Positions 16,131 to 25,363 of a stretch of DNA of 64,000 nt are shown one piece after another. Each line of letters begins with the position of its first letter. The first letter of the stretch is position 1. This stretch comes from Rhizobium sp. CB3090 (GTDB taxonomy: Bacteria; Pseudomonadota; Alphaproteobacteria; Rhizobiales; Rhizobiaceae). Where the stretch lies: the NCBI RefSeq assembly GCF_029714285.1, contig NZ_CP121662.1, forward strand, positions 2,790,001-2,854,000, read 5' to 3'. The notes below the pieces were generated by a model. The model had not been told where the DNA came from. It searched no databases and saw only the letters and a program-made list of their open reading frames with translations. Both the position numbers and the translations under genes were made by a program.

Positions 16131-16904
16131 ATGGCAAACCCCAAGATCAAATCCAGCGCGCAAAACGCGAAAAAGTCAAATGCGACGGCGGGCCGCAAGC
16201 CGGTTTTCAAGAGCCCCTATTCCAAGGCGGATTTGGAAGAGATCTTCCGCCGTTTCTCCATTCAGCGGCCCGAGCCGAAGGGGGAGCTGGAGCATGTCAA
16301 TCCCTTTACGCTGGTCGTCGCCGTCGCGCTATCGGCACAGGCAACCGATGCCGGCGTCAACAAGGCGACCCGCGCTCTCTTTGCCGTCGCCGATACGCCG
16401 CAGAAGATGCTCGATCTCGGCGAAGACCGCATCCGCGACTATATCAAGACGATCGGCCTTTACCGCAACAAGGCGAAGAACGTCGTAGCGCTCTCTGAGA
16501 AATTGATCAGGGATTTCGACGGCGAAGTGCCGCAGACGCGCGAGGAGCTGATGACGCTGCCGGGCGTCGGCCGCAAGACCGCCAATGTCGTGCTCTCCAT
16601 GGCCTTCGGCCAGGCGACGCTTGCTGTCGACACCCATATTTTCCGCATCGCCAATCGCCTGTTGCTCGCCCCCGGCAAAACGCCGGACGAAGTCGAACAG
16701 CGGCTGATGAAGGTGATCCCGGACAAATATCTCTACCACGCGCATCACTGGTTCATCCTGCACGGGCGTTATGTCTGCAAAGCGCGCAAGCCGGAATGCG
16801 AGCGCTGCGTCATCGCCGATCTCTGTCGCTCGCCGGAAAAGACCTGCGATATCCCCGCGCCACTGGTCGAACTGCCGCCGCAACTGATCGGAGCGGCCGA
16901 TTAG
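16131..16904 (+). CDS. nth: Endonuclease III
   Basis: A 257-residue HhH-GPD DNA glycosylase/AP lyase of base-excision repair. The start is ATG 16131 (MANPKIKSS). The helix-hairpin-helix with the catalytic lysine is LMTLPGVGRKTANVVLSMAF, the catalytic Asp lies in AVDTHIFRIANR, and the C-terminal [4Fe-4S] cluster has four cysteines in VCKARKPECERCVIADLC. The protein has a basic N-terminal extension of about 40 residues compared with E. coli Nth (211 residues), as is usual in rhizobia. Confidence 0.97.
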   Translation: MANPKIKSSAQNAKKSNATAGRKPVFKSPYSKADLEEIFRRFSIQRPEPKGELEHVNPFTLVVAVALSAQATDAGVNKATRALFAVADTPQKMLDLGEDRIRDYIKTIGLYRNKAKNVVALSEKLIRDFDGEVPQTREELMTLPGVGRKTANVVLSMAFGQATLAVDTHIFRIANRLLLAPGKTPDEVEQRLMKVIPDKYLYHAHHWFILHGRYVCKARKPECERCVIADLCRSPEKTCDIPAPLVELPPQLIGAAD

Positions 16905-16923
16905 AGGTGCCGTCACGGCACCT
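16905..16923. terminator. Perfect hairpin between convergent nth and EI24-type gene
   Basis: AGGTGCCGT-C-ACGGCACCT forms a 9-bp perfect stem directly after the nth stop and seven bases before the stop of the facing gene. There is no clear T tract, so it may be a weak bidirectional terminator. Confidence 0.45.
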
Positions 16924-16930
16924 GCAATAC

Positions 16931-17644
16931 TTAGCCGCGACGCGCCGCTTCCTTCCGGGAAATGAGCTTGTGCAAATGGACCATCATCCCCGCCGCAAAC
17001 AGCGGCGTCAAAAGGTTGACCAAGGGGATGGCGAGGAAGGCGGCGATCACCAGGCCGGCAAGGAAGACGGTGAAGGCATATTTGCTGCGAAACTGCCGTG
17101 CTTCTTCCGGCGACCGGAAACGCATGGCGGCGAATTCGAAGAATTCCCGGCCCAGCAGGTAACCGTTGACCAGGAAGAAGGCGACAAGATTGATCCCGGG
17201 AATGAAAAGCAGAAGCAGCGCGATGATGTTGCCCGCGACCACGATGCCGAGGAATTTCAGCGAACTTTTCATAGCCGGCACGAATGGCAGAGCCTTTCCC
17301 GGTGCATCAGCGGGATAGTCCCTCTTCTCCACCACATCAGCGACATCGTCGAGAAAGAGCCCTGCGATCAAGGCCGTTACCGGTGAGATCAGCAGCGCCA
17401 AGGCTAGCGCCAAACCGAGGCCGGCCAGAACAGCGAGAAGAAAGGTAAGCCAGCTCGTCCAATCCGGTATGGACGGCATGAAACTCTGTAACCACGGCAG
17501 CACGAAAGCGATGAAGGTGCTGCGTAACACAAACCAGAGGGCGACAAGCGCCAGCAATGTCAGCCCGAGGACTTTCCAAAAAACCTTGCGCGTTTCGGCT
17601 GCAAAGAGATTGGCGATGGAAAGACGCGCGGCATGGATGATCAT
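16931..17644 (-). CDS. EI24/CysZ-like membrane protein
   Basis: A 237-residue inner-membrane protein with at least four hydrophobic segments: VLGLTLLALVALWFVL, LTFLLAVLAGLGLALALALLI, GIVVAGNIIALLLLFIPG and FLAGLVIAAFLAIPLVNLL. The segment FIPGINLVAFFLVNGYLLGREFFEFAAMR is typical of the EI24 (CysZ) family annotated as sulfate-uptake membrane proteins. No cys gene is nearby, so a role in sulfate uptake is not supported by context. It converges on nth. Confidence 0.85.
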   Translation of the reverse strand: MIIHAARLSIANLFAAETRKVFWKVLGLTLLALVALWFVLRSTFIAFVLPWLQSFMPSIPDWTSWLTFLLAVLAGLGLALALALLISPVTALIAGLFLDDVADVVEKRDYPADAPGKALPFVPAMKSSLKFLGIVVAGNIIALLLLFIPGINLVAFFLVNGYLLGREFFEFAAMRFRSPEEARQFRSKYAFTVFLAGLVIAAFLAIPLVNLLTPLFAAGMMVHLHKLISRKEAARRG

Positions 17645-17900
17645 TCGTCCGAAATCCCGTTAGTCGTGGCTGGATATGTAAGTAACAATTGCAGATATAT
17701 CAATATATTCCCGCACGCCGCGTAATAACCCTCACCCATTTGAATTGTTGTAATCAAGTCCACACTAATATATGGTGTGTTACATATGAAAAACAACAAC
17801 CTAAACATGATCAGCGGCCATCCAAAATCTGCAAGCACTCCGATTGTTTTGACATTCGGCGCAATCACACTTCGGATAGACCGTCAGCGAGGCGATACAT

Positions 17901-18752
17901 TTGGAAGACCTGGGCCAGAAGCTTAAACAATATATCAAAACGGGCACTCCCGCCGAGCGTCGAATCGCCAAGTATTTCTCCGAACACTTGAACGAGCTGC
18001 CCTTTGAAACCGCCTCTTCCGTCGCCGACAGGCTGGAATTGAGCCCGATGACCGTCGGGCGCTTCCTGCGGTCGCTCGGCTATCAGGGCCTGGACGGCAT
18101 CAAGGTGCACCTGCGGGAAAATGTGACGCCGGTGACGCTGCAATTGCCGAACGTTCTGGAACAGTTGCAGAAGGACGCCAACGAGGGGCGCCCGATTGCT
18201 GGCCAGATCGCCGAGCAGGTCGAGATGCTGCAGCATATCTATAATCTCACCAGTCAGCCGCAATGGCTGGACGCGGTTGCGGCGATACTGTCGTCCAGCG
18301 AGGTTTTCGTTACGGCACATCCCAGTCTCGCAAGCCTCGGGCGCCATCTCTGCAACCGCCTCGCATTCGCCCGCGACCATGTGCAATTCCTCGATGGCGC
18401 CAATGGCAGCTATATCGAGCTGCTCGGCCATCAGTCGAACGATGCATTGGTGGTGATCGTCGATTCGCCTCGCTTCGTCGCCTCGCGGCTGCTGGCGCGT
18501 TCTGCCCGCCGTTCCGGCTACAAGGTGCTGCTGATCACCAGCCAATATACGGAATGGGCGCATGAATTCGCCAATATGACGCTGTCGCTACCGCCACTGC
18601 GCACTGGCAACAACGAAAACCTGTCGGCAATGATGGCGCTGCTGGAGTTCCTGGCCGTTGCCGTCATTCACGCGGCCGGCGAAGAGGCGGAGAGCCGCAT
18701 CCACCGGATCGAAGAGCTGGAAGGCATGTTCGCCCACGCGCCGCTTCGATAA
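17901..18752 (+). CDS. MurR/RpiR-family transcriptional regulator
   Basis: A 283-residue regulator starting at TTG 17901 after GAGG seven bases upstream. Residues about 1-80 form the RpiR helix-turn-helix (AERRIAKYFSEHLNELPF, then LELSPMTVGRFLRSLGYQG). The C-terminal SIS domain binds sugar phosphates (VFVTAHPSLASLGRHLCNRL and LVVIVDSPRFVASRLLARSAR). The preceding 256 bases are AT-rich and carry no gene. The genes it once faced on the right are separated from it by the IS701-type element, so its relation to the FGGY kinase cluster has been cut. Confidence 0.9.
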   Translation: MEDLGQKLKQYIKTGTPAERRIAKYFSEHLNELPFETASSVADRLELSPMTVGRFLRSLGYQGLDGIKVHLRENVTPVTLQLPNVLEQLQKDANEGRPIAGQIAEQVEMLQHIYNLTSQPQWLDAVAAILSSSEVFVTAHPSLASLGRHLCNRLAFARDHVQFLDGANGSYIELLGHQSNDALVVIVDSPRFVASRLLARSARRSGYKVLLITSQYTEWAHEFANMTLSLPPLRTGNNENLSAMMALLEFLAVAVIHAAGEEAESRIHRIEELEGMFAHAPLR

Positions 18753-18773
18753 CAATCGGCAGGCGATGGCCTG

Positions 18774-18875
18774 GAGCAATTCCAGGAAAAGTGCGAAGCG
18801 GTTTTCCGTCAGGAATGGGTAAAAACAAAGGGATAGAGCGGGAAAGCGATTCCGTGAAACGCTGAACTGCTCTAG
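18774..18875 (+). repeat. Dispersed intergenic repeat interrupted at its end by an IS
   Basis: About 100 bases nearly identical, in reverse orientation, to 44342-44446. Shared segments include CCAGGAAAAGTGCGAAGCGG, GTAAAAACAAAG and AGAGCGGGAAAGCGATTCCG. The copy ends CTCTAG, where the insertion sequence begins; the intact copy continues CTCTAGG. Confidence 0.85.
18872..18875. repeat. Left target-site duplication CTAG
   Basis: CTAG directly precedes the left inverted repeat of the IS and is repeated at 20305-20308. Four-base YTAR duplications are characteristic of the IS701 family. Confidence 0.85.
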
Positions 18876-20304
18876 TACTACAGTTGCGTTTGATTCCTGG
18901 CTCTGTAGTGAGCGAGGGTTGCGGACGCTTGATGCATGCGTCGCCAGAGCGACCATGCCAAGATCAGGCGAACTCTGATTGGGGGCGGCAGTAAGAGCCG
19001 TTTGATCATATAGCGGATCTCTGCGACGCTAGGCAGGAGCGCCAGGGTGTTGGTCAGGCGGCGATTGGCGGGTTTGGACTCGTTTCGTTCGGTTTGCCAG
19101 CAGCGGTACGGCGTAGGTCGGCGCCGAGCTTGGCGAGGAATGCAGCGGCCGCCATGACGAGCGTCATGTGCCGGTTCCAGGCATGCCAGGATCGCGCCTC
19201 GCAATGATCCAGGCCGAGGTCGTCCTTCGCACGCTGGAAGCATTCTTCTACCGTCCAACGCAGCCCGGCAGCGCCAGCCAACTCGCTCAGTTCCGTACCG
19301 GCAGGCGCAAAGACAAAATAATAGGCGCGCGCATCGGGTTCGCGTCGGCTGCGGCGGATCAGAAGCCAGCGCTCCCATTGTGCATCAGGACGAGAGCTGA
19401 GAGGAATACGGGCCCAATCATAAAGCCGAAGGCCTTTGGCGCCTTCGCCTGCTGGATGACTTGACCAGGCCTCCGCCTCTAATTCCGCGGCCATCGTCTC
19501 CGGATCAGTTTGCTCGAAGCATTGCTCGCGCACGAAGCGCAGGCAATGGTTGGAGCGAACTGCTAGAACATAAGGCTGGCCACGGCTTTCCAGCATCCGG
19601 CGTAGCTTCGAATCCGAACCATAGAGCGCATCGGCCAATACCCAGGCACAAGGCACGCCGGCATCCAGCGCATCGGCTATGAGCTTGGCAGCGATGGTCG
19701 GTTTGGTCGCGAAGGTCTGGGACTGGGGGACGTGAGCCGAAGTACGGCGCGCTTCATCTTCAGCCCACCCCTTCGGCAGATAAAGCTGCCGATCGATCAG
19801 GGTCTGACCGTAGCGGCTTGCATAGGCAAGGAAAACACCGACCTGACAGTTCTCAATCCGGCCGGCCGTGCCGGAATATTGTCGCGCGACACCCACCGAA
19901 TGAACGCCTTTCTTCAGGAAGCCGGTCTCATCGACCACAAGAACGCCGTCCGCGTCACCTAGAGACTCCATTGCATAAGCGCGCACCGCATCGCGCAATG
20001 CGTCAGCATCCCAATGGCTGCACCCCAGCAGCGACTGCATCCGATAAGGGCGATCCAGTCCTGCCTGTTCAGCCATCAACCAGCCGGTCTTGCGCTCTGC
20101 TCCCGACAATAACCCATCCAGAAAGGCACCACACGATACGCGCAATTCGCGGCGACCAAACACCGGACCCAACCGCACCTTCAAGGCATCGAGCTCACGC
20201 TGCCACGCCGGCATGGACCCGGACCAACCCGCTACCGACATTCGATTCCCTCCCGTCAAATGCGGGAAATGAATCATGATTTCAAATCAAACGCAACTGT
20301 AGTA
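18876..20304 (-). mobile_element. Complete IS701-family insertion sequence (1429 bp)
   Basis: The element is bounded by inverted repeats whose outermost 20 bases, TACTACAGTTGCGTTTGATT, are perfect at both ends (18876-18895 and 20285-20304 reversed), and by the duplicated target CTAG. It carries one intact transposase gene on the minus strand and about 180 bases of noncoding DNA at the left end. Perfect ends and an intact reading frame suggest a recent insertion. Confidence 0.93.
19054..20277 (-). CDS. IS701-family transposase
   Basis: A 407-residue DDE transposase. Acidic residues expected for the catalytic triad are visible in VLVVDETGFLKKG (first Asp), WVLADALYGSD (second Asp) and WTVEECFQRAKDDLGLD (Glu). 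The N-terminal domain with FGRRELRVSCGAFLDGLL and the middle VGVARQYSGTAGRIENCQVGVFL are typical of IS701-family transposases, of about 400 residues. ATG at 20277 is the first start inside the right end of the element; a second ATG at 20241 is possible. Confidence 0.95.
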   Translation of the reverse strand: MIHFPHLTGGNRMSVAGWSGSMPAWQRELDALKVRLGPVFGRRELRVSCGAFLDGLLSGAERKTGWLMAEQAGLDRPYRMQSLLGCSHWDADALRDAVRAYAMESLGDADGVLVVDETGFLKKGVHSVGVARQYSGTAGRIENCQVGVFLAYASRYGQTLIDRQLYLPKGWAEDEARRTSAHVPQSQTFATKPTIAAKLIADALDAGVPCAWVLADALYGSDSKLRRMLESRGQPYVLAVRSNHCLRFVREQCFEQTDPETMAAELEAEAWSSHPAGEGAKGLRLYDWARIPLSSRPDAQWERWLLIRRSRREPDARAYYFVFAPAGTELSELAGAAGLRWTVEECFQRAKDDLGLDHCEARSWHAWNRHMTLVMAAAAFLAKLGADLRRTAAGKPNETSPNPPIAA

Positions 20305-20308
20305 CTAG
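20305..20308. repeat. Right target-site duplication CTAG
   Basis: CTAG immediately follows the right inverted repeat and matches 18872-18875. Confidence 0.85.
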
Positions 20309-20333
20309 ACGCCGGAAGGATTTCCGGCGTTTC
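20309..20333. terminator. Hairpin after the FGGY kinase gene
   Basis: CGCCGGAA and TTCCGGCG form an 8-bp perfect stem with a short loop, followed on the plus strand by TTTCTATT. It lies eight bases beyond the kinase stop on the minus strand and next to the IS boundary. The minus-strand T tract is lost, possibly because the IS inserted there. Confidence 0.5.
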
Positions 20334-20340
20334 TATTCCA

Positions 20341-21924
20341 TTATTCCATGGACTCCAACTCGGCGCGATGGCGATACATCGCGAGAAAGCGCCGATAATC
20401 GCGGTCATAGAGCGCCTTCTTGCGCCTGTCCGGCAGCCGCTCGTGACCACCGGGATACATGGCGGCGCCGGCCGCGCCAAGGCTGTCGTAGAGTCCGCAG
20501 GAGACGGAAGCGGCGATCGCCGTTCCCAGGAGAACCGCCTCATTCATCTTCGGGACGACCACCTTGCAGCCGGTGATATCGGAATAAAGCTCCATCAGCA
20601 CCGCATTCTTTACATGGCCGCCGGCGACATGCAGCGTATCCGGCACATAACCGTAATCATGCATCCTCTCCAGAATATGGCGGATGCCGAGCGCCACGCC
20701 GACACCGGTGCGCCAATAAAGACGGCAGAGACCGTCGAAGGATGCATCCAGCGTCAGCCCGCTGACGACGCCGACCGCATGCGGATCGGCAAGCGGCGAT
20801 CGGTTGCCGTGAAAATCCGGAAGAACGTGGATTCGCTCGGCAAAGGCATCGCCTTCAACGGTGCGAAGTTCGGCGATGCGCTTTACGATGCGGTCGTGCA
20901 ACGCCGCTGTGGGTTCACCGCCGGCCGCATGCATGCCGACCATGTAATCGAGCAGCGCACCTGTCGCCGATTGCCCGGCTTCGACCAGCCAGGTGTCCGG
21001 AAATACGGCTTCGTAATAGGGTCCCCACATGCCAGTGCTGCGCTTGCGTTCGCGCGAAAAGGAGACGATGCAGCTCGATGTTCCGGCAATCAGCGCCAGT
21101 TGATGCTCCAGCGCGTGGAGGTCTCCCGCATGTCCGCCGAGCGTGCCGAGTGCGCCCGCATAAGCGTCGATCATGCCGGCACCGACATAGCACTCGCAGT
21201 TAAGCCCCAAGGCGTCCGCTGCTTCTACAGTCAGCGTGCCGACGCTTTCTCCGACCGGAGTCGTCTCTTCCGGCAGGTTGCCGCGCTCGCAGAGATCGCC
21301 AAGGCCGATCACATTGAGGAAATCCGTCTGCCAGCCGGGCTTACGATGGGGAAGGTAATTCCATTTCGCCGTCAGCGTGCAGCGCGAGCGCGCAAGCGAA
21401 CCCGTGGCTTTCCAGGTCATGAAATCGGCAAGATCGAAGAAATAACCGGCCTTTGCCCAACTCTGCGGCAGATTTTTCTTCAGCCACATCAGCTTCGGCA
21501 TCTCCATTTCCGGTGACATGAAGTGGCCGGAATATTCGAGGACCTCATGCTTGGTCGCCGTGCAGAAATCCGCTTCAGCAAGTGCCCGGTGATCAAGCCA
21601 GACGATGGTGTCAAACCGGTCTTCGCCACCGGTCGAAACCGTCAGCGGCTTGCCTTCCGTATCGCGCACTACCAGCGAACAGGTGGCGTCGAAGCCGATG
21701 GCGCCAATGACGGATACGTCGACGCCGGAGGCCGTAACGGCGGCGCGCACGGCGGTACAGACCGCAGCCCAAATGTTTTCGGAATCGTGCTCGGCGTGAT
21801 TTTCACGCGGGCGGTTCATGATGATCGGATGTTCGCCCTTGCCCAGCAGGGCGCCGCGTGATGTGAACACGCCGGCGCGCGCGCTGCCAGTGCCGATATC
21901 GACCGCAACCACATGATCACGCAT
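20341..21924 (-). CDS. FGGY-family carbohydrate kinase (D-ribulokinase-like)
   Basis: A 527-residue FGGY kinase. The N-terminal phosphate motif is VVAVDIGTGSARAGVF, the sugar-binding part includes TIVWLDHRALAEA, and the C-terminal ATP-binding part has LHVAGGHVKNAVLMELYSDITGC. The pattern IGTGSARAGV with MIDAYAGALGTLGG is like the ribulokinase (YDR109C/FGGY) subgroup rather than xylulokinase or glycerol kinase. It lies downstream of a HAD phosphatase gene (gap 20 bases) and near mtlK and the smo transporter, so it may phosphorylate a ketose made by polyol oxidation. D-ribulose is the suggested substrate but D-xylulose or fructose cannot be excluded. Confidence 0.87.
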   Translation of the reverse strand: MRDHVVAVDIGTGSARAGVFTSRGALLGKGEHPIIMNRPRENHAEHDSENIWAAVCTAVRAAVTASGVDVSVIGAIGFDATCSLVVRDTEGKPLTVSTGGEDRFDTIVWLDHRALAEADFCTATKHEVLEYSGHFMSPEMEMPKLMWLKKNLPQSWAKAGYFFDLADFMTWKATGSLARSRCTLTAKWNYLPHRKPGWQTDFLNVIGLGDLCERGNLPEETTPVGESVGTLTVEAADALGLNCECYVGAGMIDAYAGALGTLGGHAGDLHALEHQLALIAGTSSCIVSFSRERKRSTGMWGPYYEAVFPDTWLVEAGQSATGALLDYMVGMHAAGGEPTAALHDRIVKRIAELRTVEGDAFAERIHVLPDFHGNRSPLADPHAVGVVSGLTLDASFDGLCRLYWRTGVGVALGIRHILERMHDYGYVPDTLHVAGGHVKNAVLMELYSDITGCKVVVPKMNEAVLLGTAIAASVSCGLYDSLGAAGAAMYPGGHERLPDRRKKALYDRDYRRFLAMYRHRAELESME

Positions 21925-21944
21925 ACAGCAGAGGCCCCATCCAC

Positions 21945-22619
21945 TTACGTCTTGCTGCGGACAAGGTGTATCAAATCCGACATTGCGTCAAACACGACTT
22001 CTGGAGAAAGCCGCTCCAGTTCCGCCCGATAACTTGGCGAATGCGCATGCGAGCCGCCGGTGAAGGCGAAAACCGTCATGCCTGCCGCTCTCGCCGCCGT
22101 AATGCCGGCCGGGCTGTCTTCGATGACGATACAGTCCTGCGGAGCGACCTGCATCTGCTTGGCGGCATAAAGAAAAAGATCGGGCGCCGGTTTGCCGCGC
22201 TTGACCATGCTGGCGCTGAAAATATTCGGCTCCAGCCGCGGCAACAGGCCGGTGACGCCAAGCGACAACCGTATGCGCTCTATCTGGCTGGAGGAAGCGA
22301 CGCAACGCCGGACAGTCAGCGCATCCAGCGTCTCGGCAACACCGTCGATCGGCTTTAATTCGCGCCGGAAGCGGTCATAGAGATCGTTGCGGATACGATC
22401 GAGAAAATCCTGATCGATGAAGACGTCGAACTCCGTCTCCAGCGTATCGACGAGCGTGGCAAGGCTCTTGCCTAGGAAGCGGCTATAGATGTCTTCCTCG
22501 CTCATATCCACGCCGACGTCGTGCATGGCCTTTATAAGCACGCTGACAGACAGCGGTTCGCTGTCGACGAGCACACCATCGCAGTCGAAGATGACCAGTC
22601 CCTTCTCCGCATCAGTCAT
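21945..22619 (-). CDS. HAD-superfamily phosphatase (beta-phosphoglucomutase-like)
   Basis: A 224-residue HAD hydrolase from ATG 22619 (MTDAEKGLVIF); the longer frame upstream would include the mtlK terminator region. Motif I is FDCDGVLVDSEP with nucleophile Asp and the general acid two residues later; motif II is CVASSS; motif III/IV include KRGKPAPDLF and VIEDSPAGITAARAAGM. The size and cap match subfamily IA phosphatases such as YniC, GPH or Gph-like sugar-phosphate phosphatases. It is placed between mtlK and the kinase gene and may remove or prevent toxic sugar-phosphate build-up; the substrate is unknown. Confidence 0.88.
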   Translation of the reverse strand: MTDAEKGLVIFDCDGVLVDSEPLSVSVLIKAMHDVGVDMSEEDIYSRFLGKSLATLVDTLETEFDVFIDQDFLDRIRNDLYDRFRRELKPIDGVAETLDALTVRRCVASSSQIERIRLSLGVTGLLPRLEPNIFSASMVKRGKPAPDLFLYAAKQMQVAPQDCIVIEDSPAGITAARAAGMTVFAFTGGSHAHSPSYRAELERLSPEVVFDAMSDLIHLVRSKT

Positions 22620-22682
22620 CGCAGATCCAACCCGAACCCTGTTTTTTTTGAGCCGCGTCCGTTGAAACGCAGGCATGACCCA

Positions 22683-22717
22683 TAAAAATTCGGCCGGGGC
22701 TTGGGTGCCCCGGCCGA
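22683..22717 (-). terminator. Rho-independent terminator after mtlK
   Basis: On the minus strand, TCGGCCGGGGC and GCCCCGGCCGA form an 11-bp GC-rich stem with loop ACCCAA, followed by ATTTTTAT. It lies eight bases after the mtlK stop and separates the smo-mtlK operon from the HAD and kinase genes. Confidence 0.88.
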
Positions 22718-22724
22718 CGGACAG

Positions 22725-24206
22725 TTATTCCGCGAGTTTGTTGTCGAGGTATAGCTGGAGGGTGACGCGGGTACCCTTTTCCCACAGCGTTTTTAAGGCG
22801 TTAGCAAAGCGCTTGCGGAAAAGATCCGATTTGGCGACGGCGCCGAAGATATCGTCGAAGGCGAGGAAAGCGTTCGGATCGTCCTTGGCCTTCAGCGCTG
22901 CGGCATGCAGCCGGTCGGCGCTGGCATCGTTGAAGACGATATCCTTGCCGCTGTCGGTGGTGCCGGCGAAGTAGCGGCACCACAGCGCCGAAACCAGTGC
23001 AAGGCCCACGACATCCTCGTTGCGGCGGAGACGATCGGCTGTCGACGGCAGAATGAACTTCGGCTGCCGGTTCGAACCATCCTGCGCCAGGCGCGGAATG
23101 GTGTCGGCAATCTTTGGATTTAAGAAGCGGCGCTCGATGAGCTTGAAATAATCGGCAAGCACCGTATTCGGCACCGGCGGGATCACGGGGATGATCTCTT
23201 CATTCTCGAGCTTGGCGAGATAGGCGCGGATCAGAGGCTCTTCCATGGCCTCGTGCACGAAATGGACATCCATCAGCGCCGCCGGATAGGCGATTGCCGC
23301 ATGGCCGCCATTGAGGATGCGGATCTTCATGTGCTCGTAGGGCGTAACATCCGGAACGAAGGTGACGCCGACCTTTTCCAGCGCCGGACGGCCAGCCGGG
23401 AAATTGTCCTCCAGCACCCATTGTTTGAACTCTTCGCAATAGACCGGCCAGTTGTCCTCGATATCGAAGACTTCCTTCAAGAGATCGATCTCGCGCGCGC
23501 CGGTTGCCGGCGTAATGCGGTCGACCATGCCGTTCGGAAAGGCGACATTGGCGGCGATCCAGTCGGCAAAGGCCGGATCCGAAAGCTTCGCCGTACCGAC
23601 GACGGCTGCTTTGGTGACGCCGCCATTGTGGGGAATGTTATCGCACGACATGACGGTGAAGGGCTGTAGGCCGGCAGCACGGCGGGCCTTGAGGCCGGCG
23701 ACGATCAGGCCGAACACCGTCTTCGGCGCATCCGGGCGCTGACCGTCGGCTACAATGGCCGGATGGCCGGGATTGAACTTGCCTGAGGCATCGATGAAAT
23801 AGCCGCCTTCGGTGATCGTCATCGAGACGATACGAATCGAAGGGTCGGCAAGTTTGGCGATGATGGCTTTGGCGTCGCCGACCGGCAGGATGCCGATCAT
23901 CGGCGCGGTGACGCGCGCTGCGGTGCGATTGTTGTCCTGTTCAACCACCGTCGTCAGGAAATTCTGAGCCGCGAGTTTCTCGCGCATGGCGGCGTCCGAA
24001 GGAAGCACGCCGGCGCCGATGATCGCCCAATCATGGTCCTCGCCGGCATTGAAAAGGTCATCGAGGTAGATTGCCTGGTGGGCGCGATGGAAATTGCCGA
24101 CGCCGAAATGAACGATGCCCGCCGACAGCGACTTTGGATCATAGGTCGGGATGGCAGCCGTTGCGGCCGCCTCCTGAAGGGTTGCGAGCGATAATTTGCA
24201 CGTCAT
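22725..24206 (-). CDS. mtlK: Mannitol 2-dehydrogenase
   Basis: A 493-residue polyol-specific long-chain dehydrogenase that oxidises D-mannitol (and often D-arabinitol) to D-fructose with NAD. The Rossmann motif GIVHFGVGNFHRAHQAIYLDDL is near residues 30-51, and the catalytic lysine block is seen in MKIRILNGGHAAIAYPAAL. Length matches the Sinorhizobium and Pseudomonas enzymes. It follows smoK by 147 bases, a gap in which the sorbitol dehydrogenase gene smoS lies in S. meliloti but is missing here. The importer smoEFGK upstream supplies the polyol. Confidence 0.94.
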   Translation of the reverse strand: MTCKLSLATLQEAAATAAIPTYDPKSLSAGIVHFGVGNFHRAHQAIYLDDLFNAGEDHDWAIIGAGVLPSDAAMREKLAAQNFLTTVVEQDNNRTAARVTAPMIGILPVGDAKAIIAKLADPSIRIVSMTITEGGYFIDASGKFNPGHPAIVADGQRPDAPKTVFGLIVAGLKARRAAGLQPFTVMSCDNIPHNGGVTKAAVVGTAKLSDPAFADWIAANVAFPNGMVDRITPATGAREIDLLKEVFDIEDNWPVYCEEFKQWVLEDNFPAGRPALEKVGVTFVPDVTPYEHMKIRILNGGHAAIAYPAALMDVHFVHEAMEEPLIRAYLAKLENEEIIPVIPPVPNTVLADYFKLIERRFLNPKIADTIPRLAQDGSNRQPKFILPSTADRLRRNEDVVGLALVSALWCRYFAGTTDSGKDIVFNDASADRLHAAALKAKDDPNAFLAFDDIFGAVAKSDLFRKRFANALKTLWEKGTRVTLQLYLDNKLAE

Positions 24207-24353
24207 GTCTCAAGTCCTTCTGAAAGGTCTTCTGCTCCGGATGGACTGGGCTAGCCTCATCCGGCTAGGATGACCTGGGCCTGCTCGATGCGGGCCGAGG
24301 TTAAAGTGGTATTCGCCATACTGAGTGGGGCCGGCATGGCGAGGGCGATCGAT

Positions 24354-25352
<999 letters not shown>

Positions 25353-25363
25353 GTTTCTCTTCC

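Noticed and set aside
17645..17900. Possible small gene in the AT-rich gap before the RpiR-type regulator
   Set aside because: The one frame on the minus strand lacks a ribosome-binding site and any family pattern; the gap more likely holds promoters.
20260..21516. 418-codon open frame antisense to the FGGY kinase
   Set aside because: The opposite strand encodes an intact kinase with all motifs; this frame also crosses the IS boundary.
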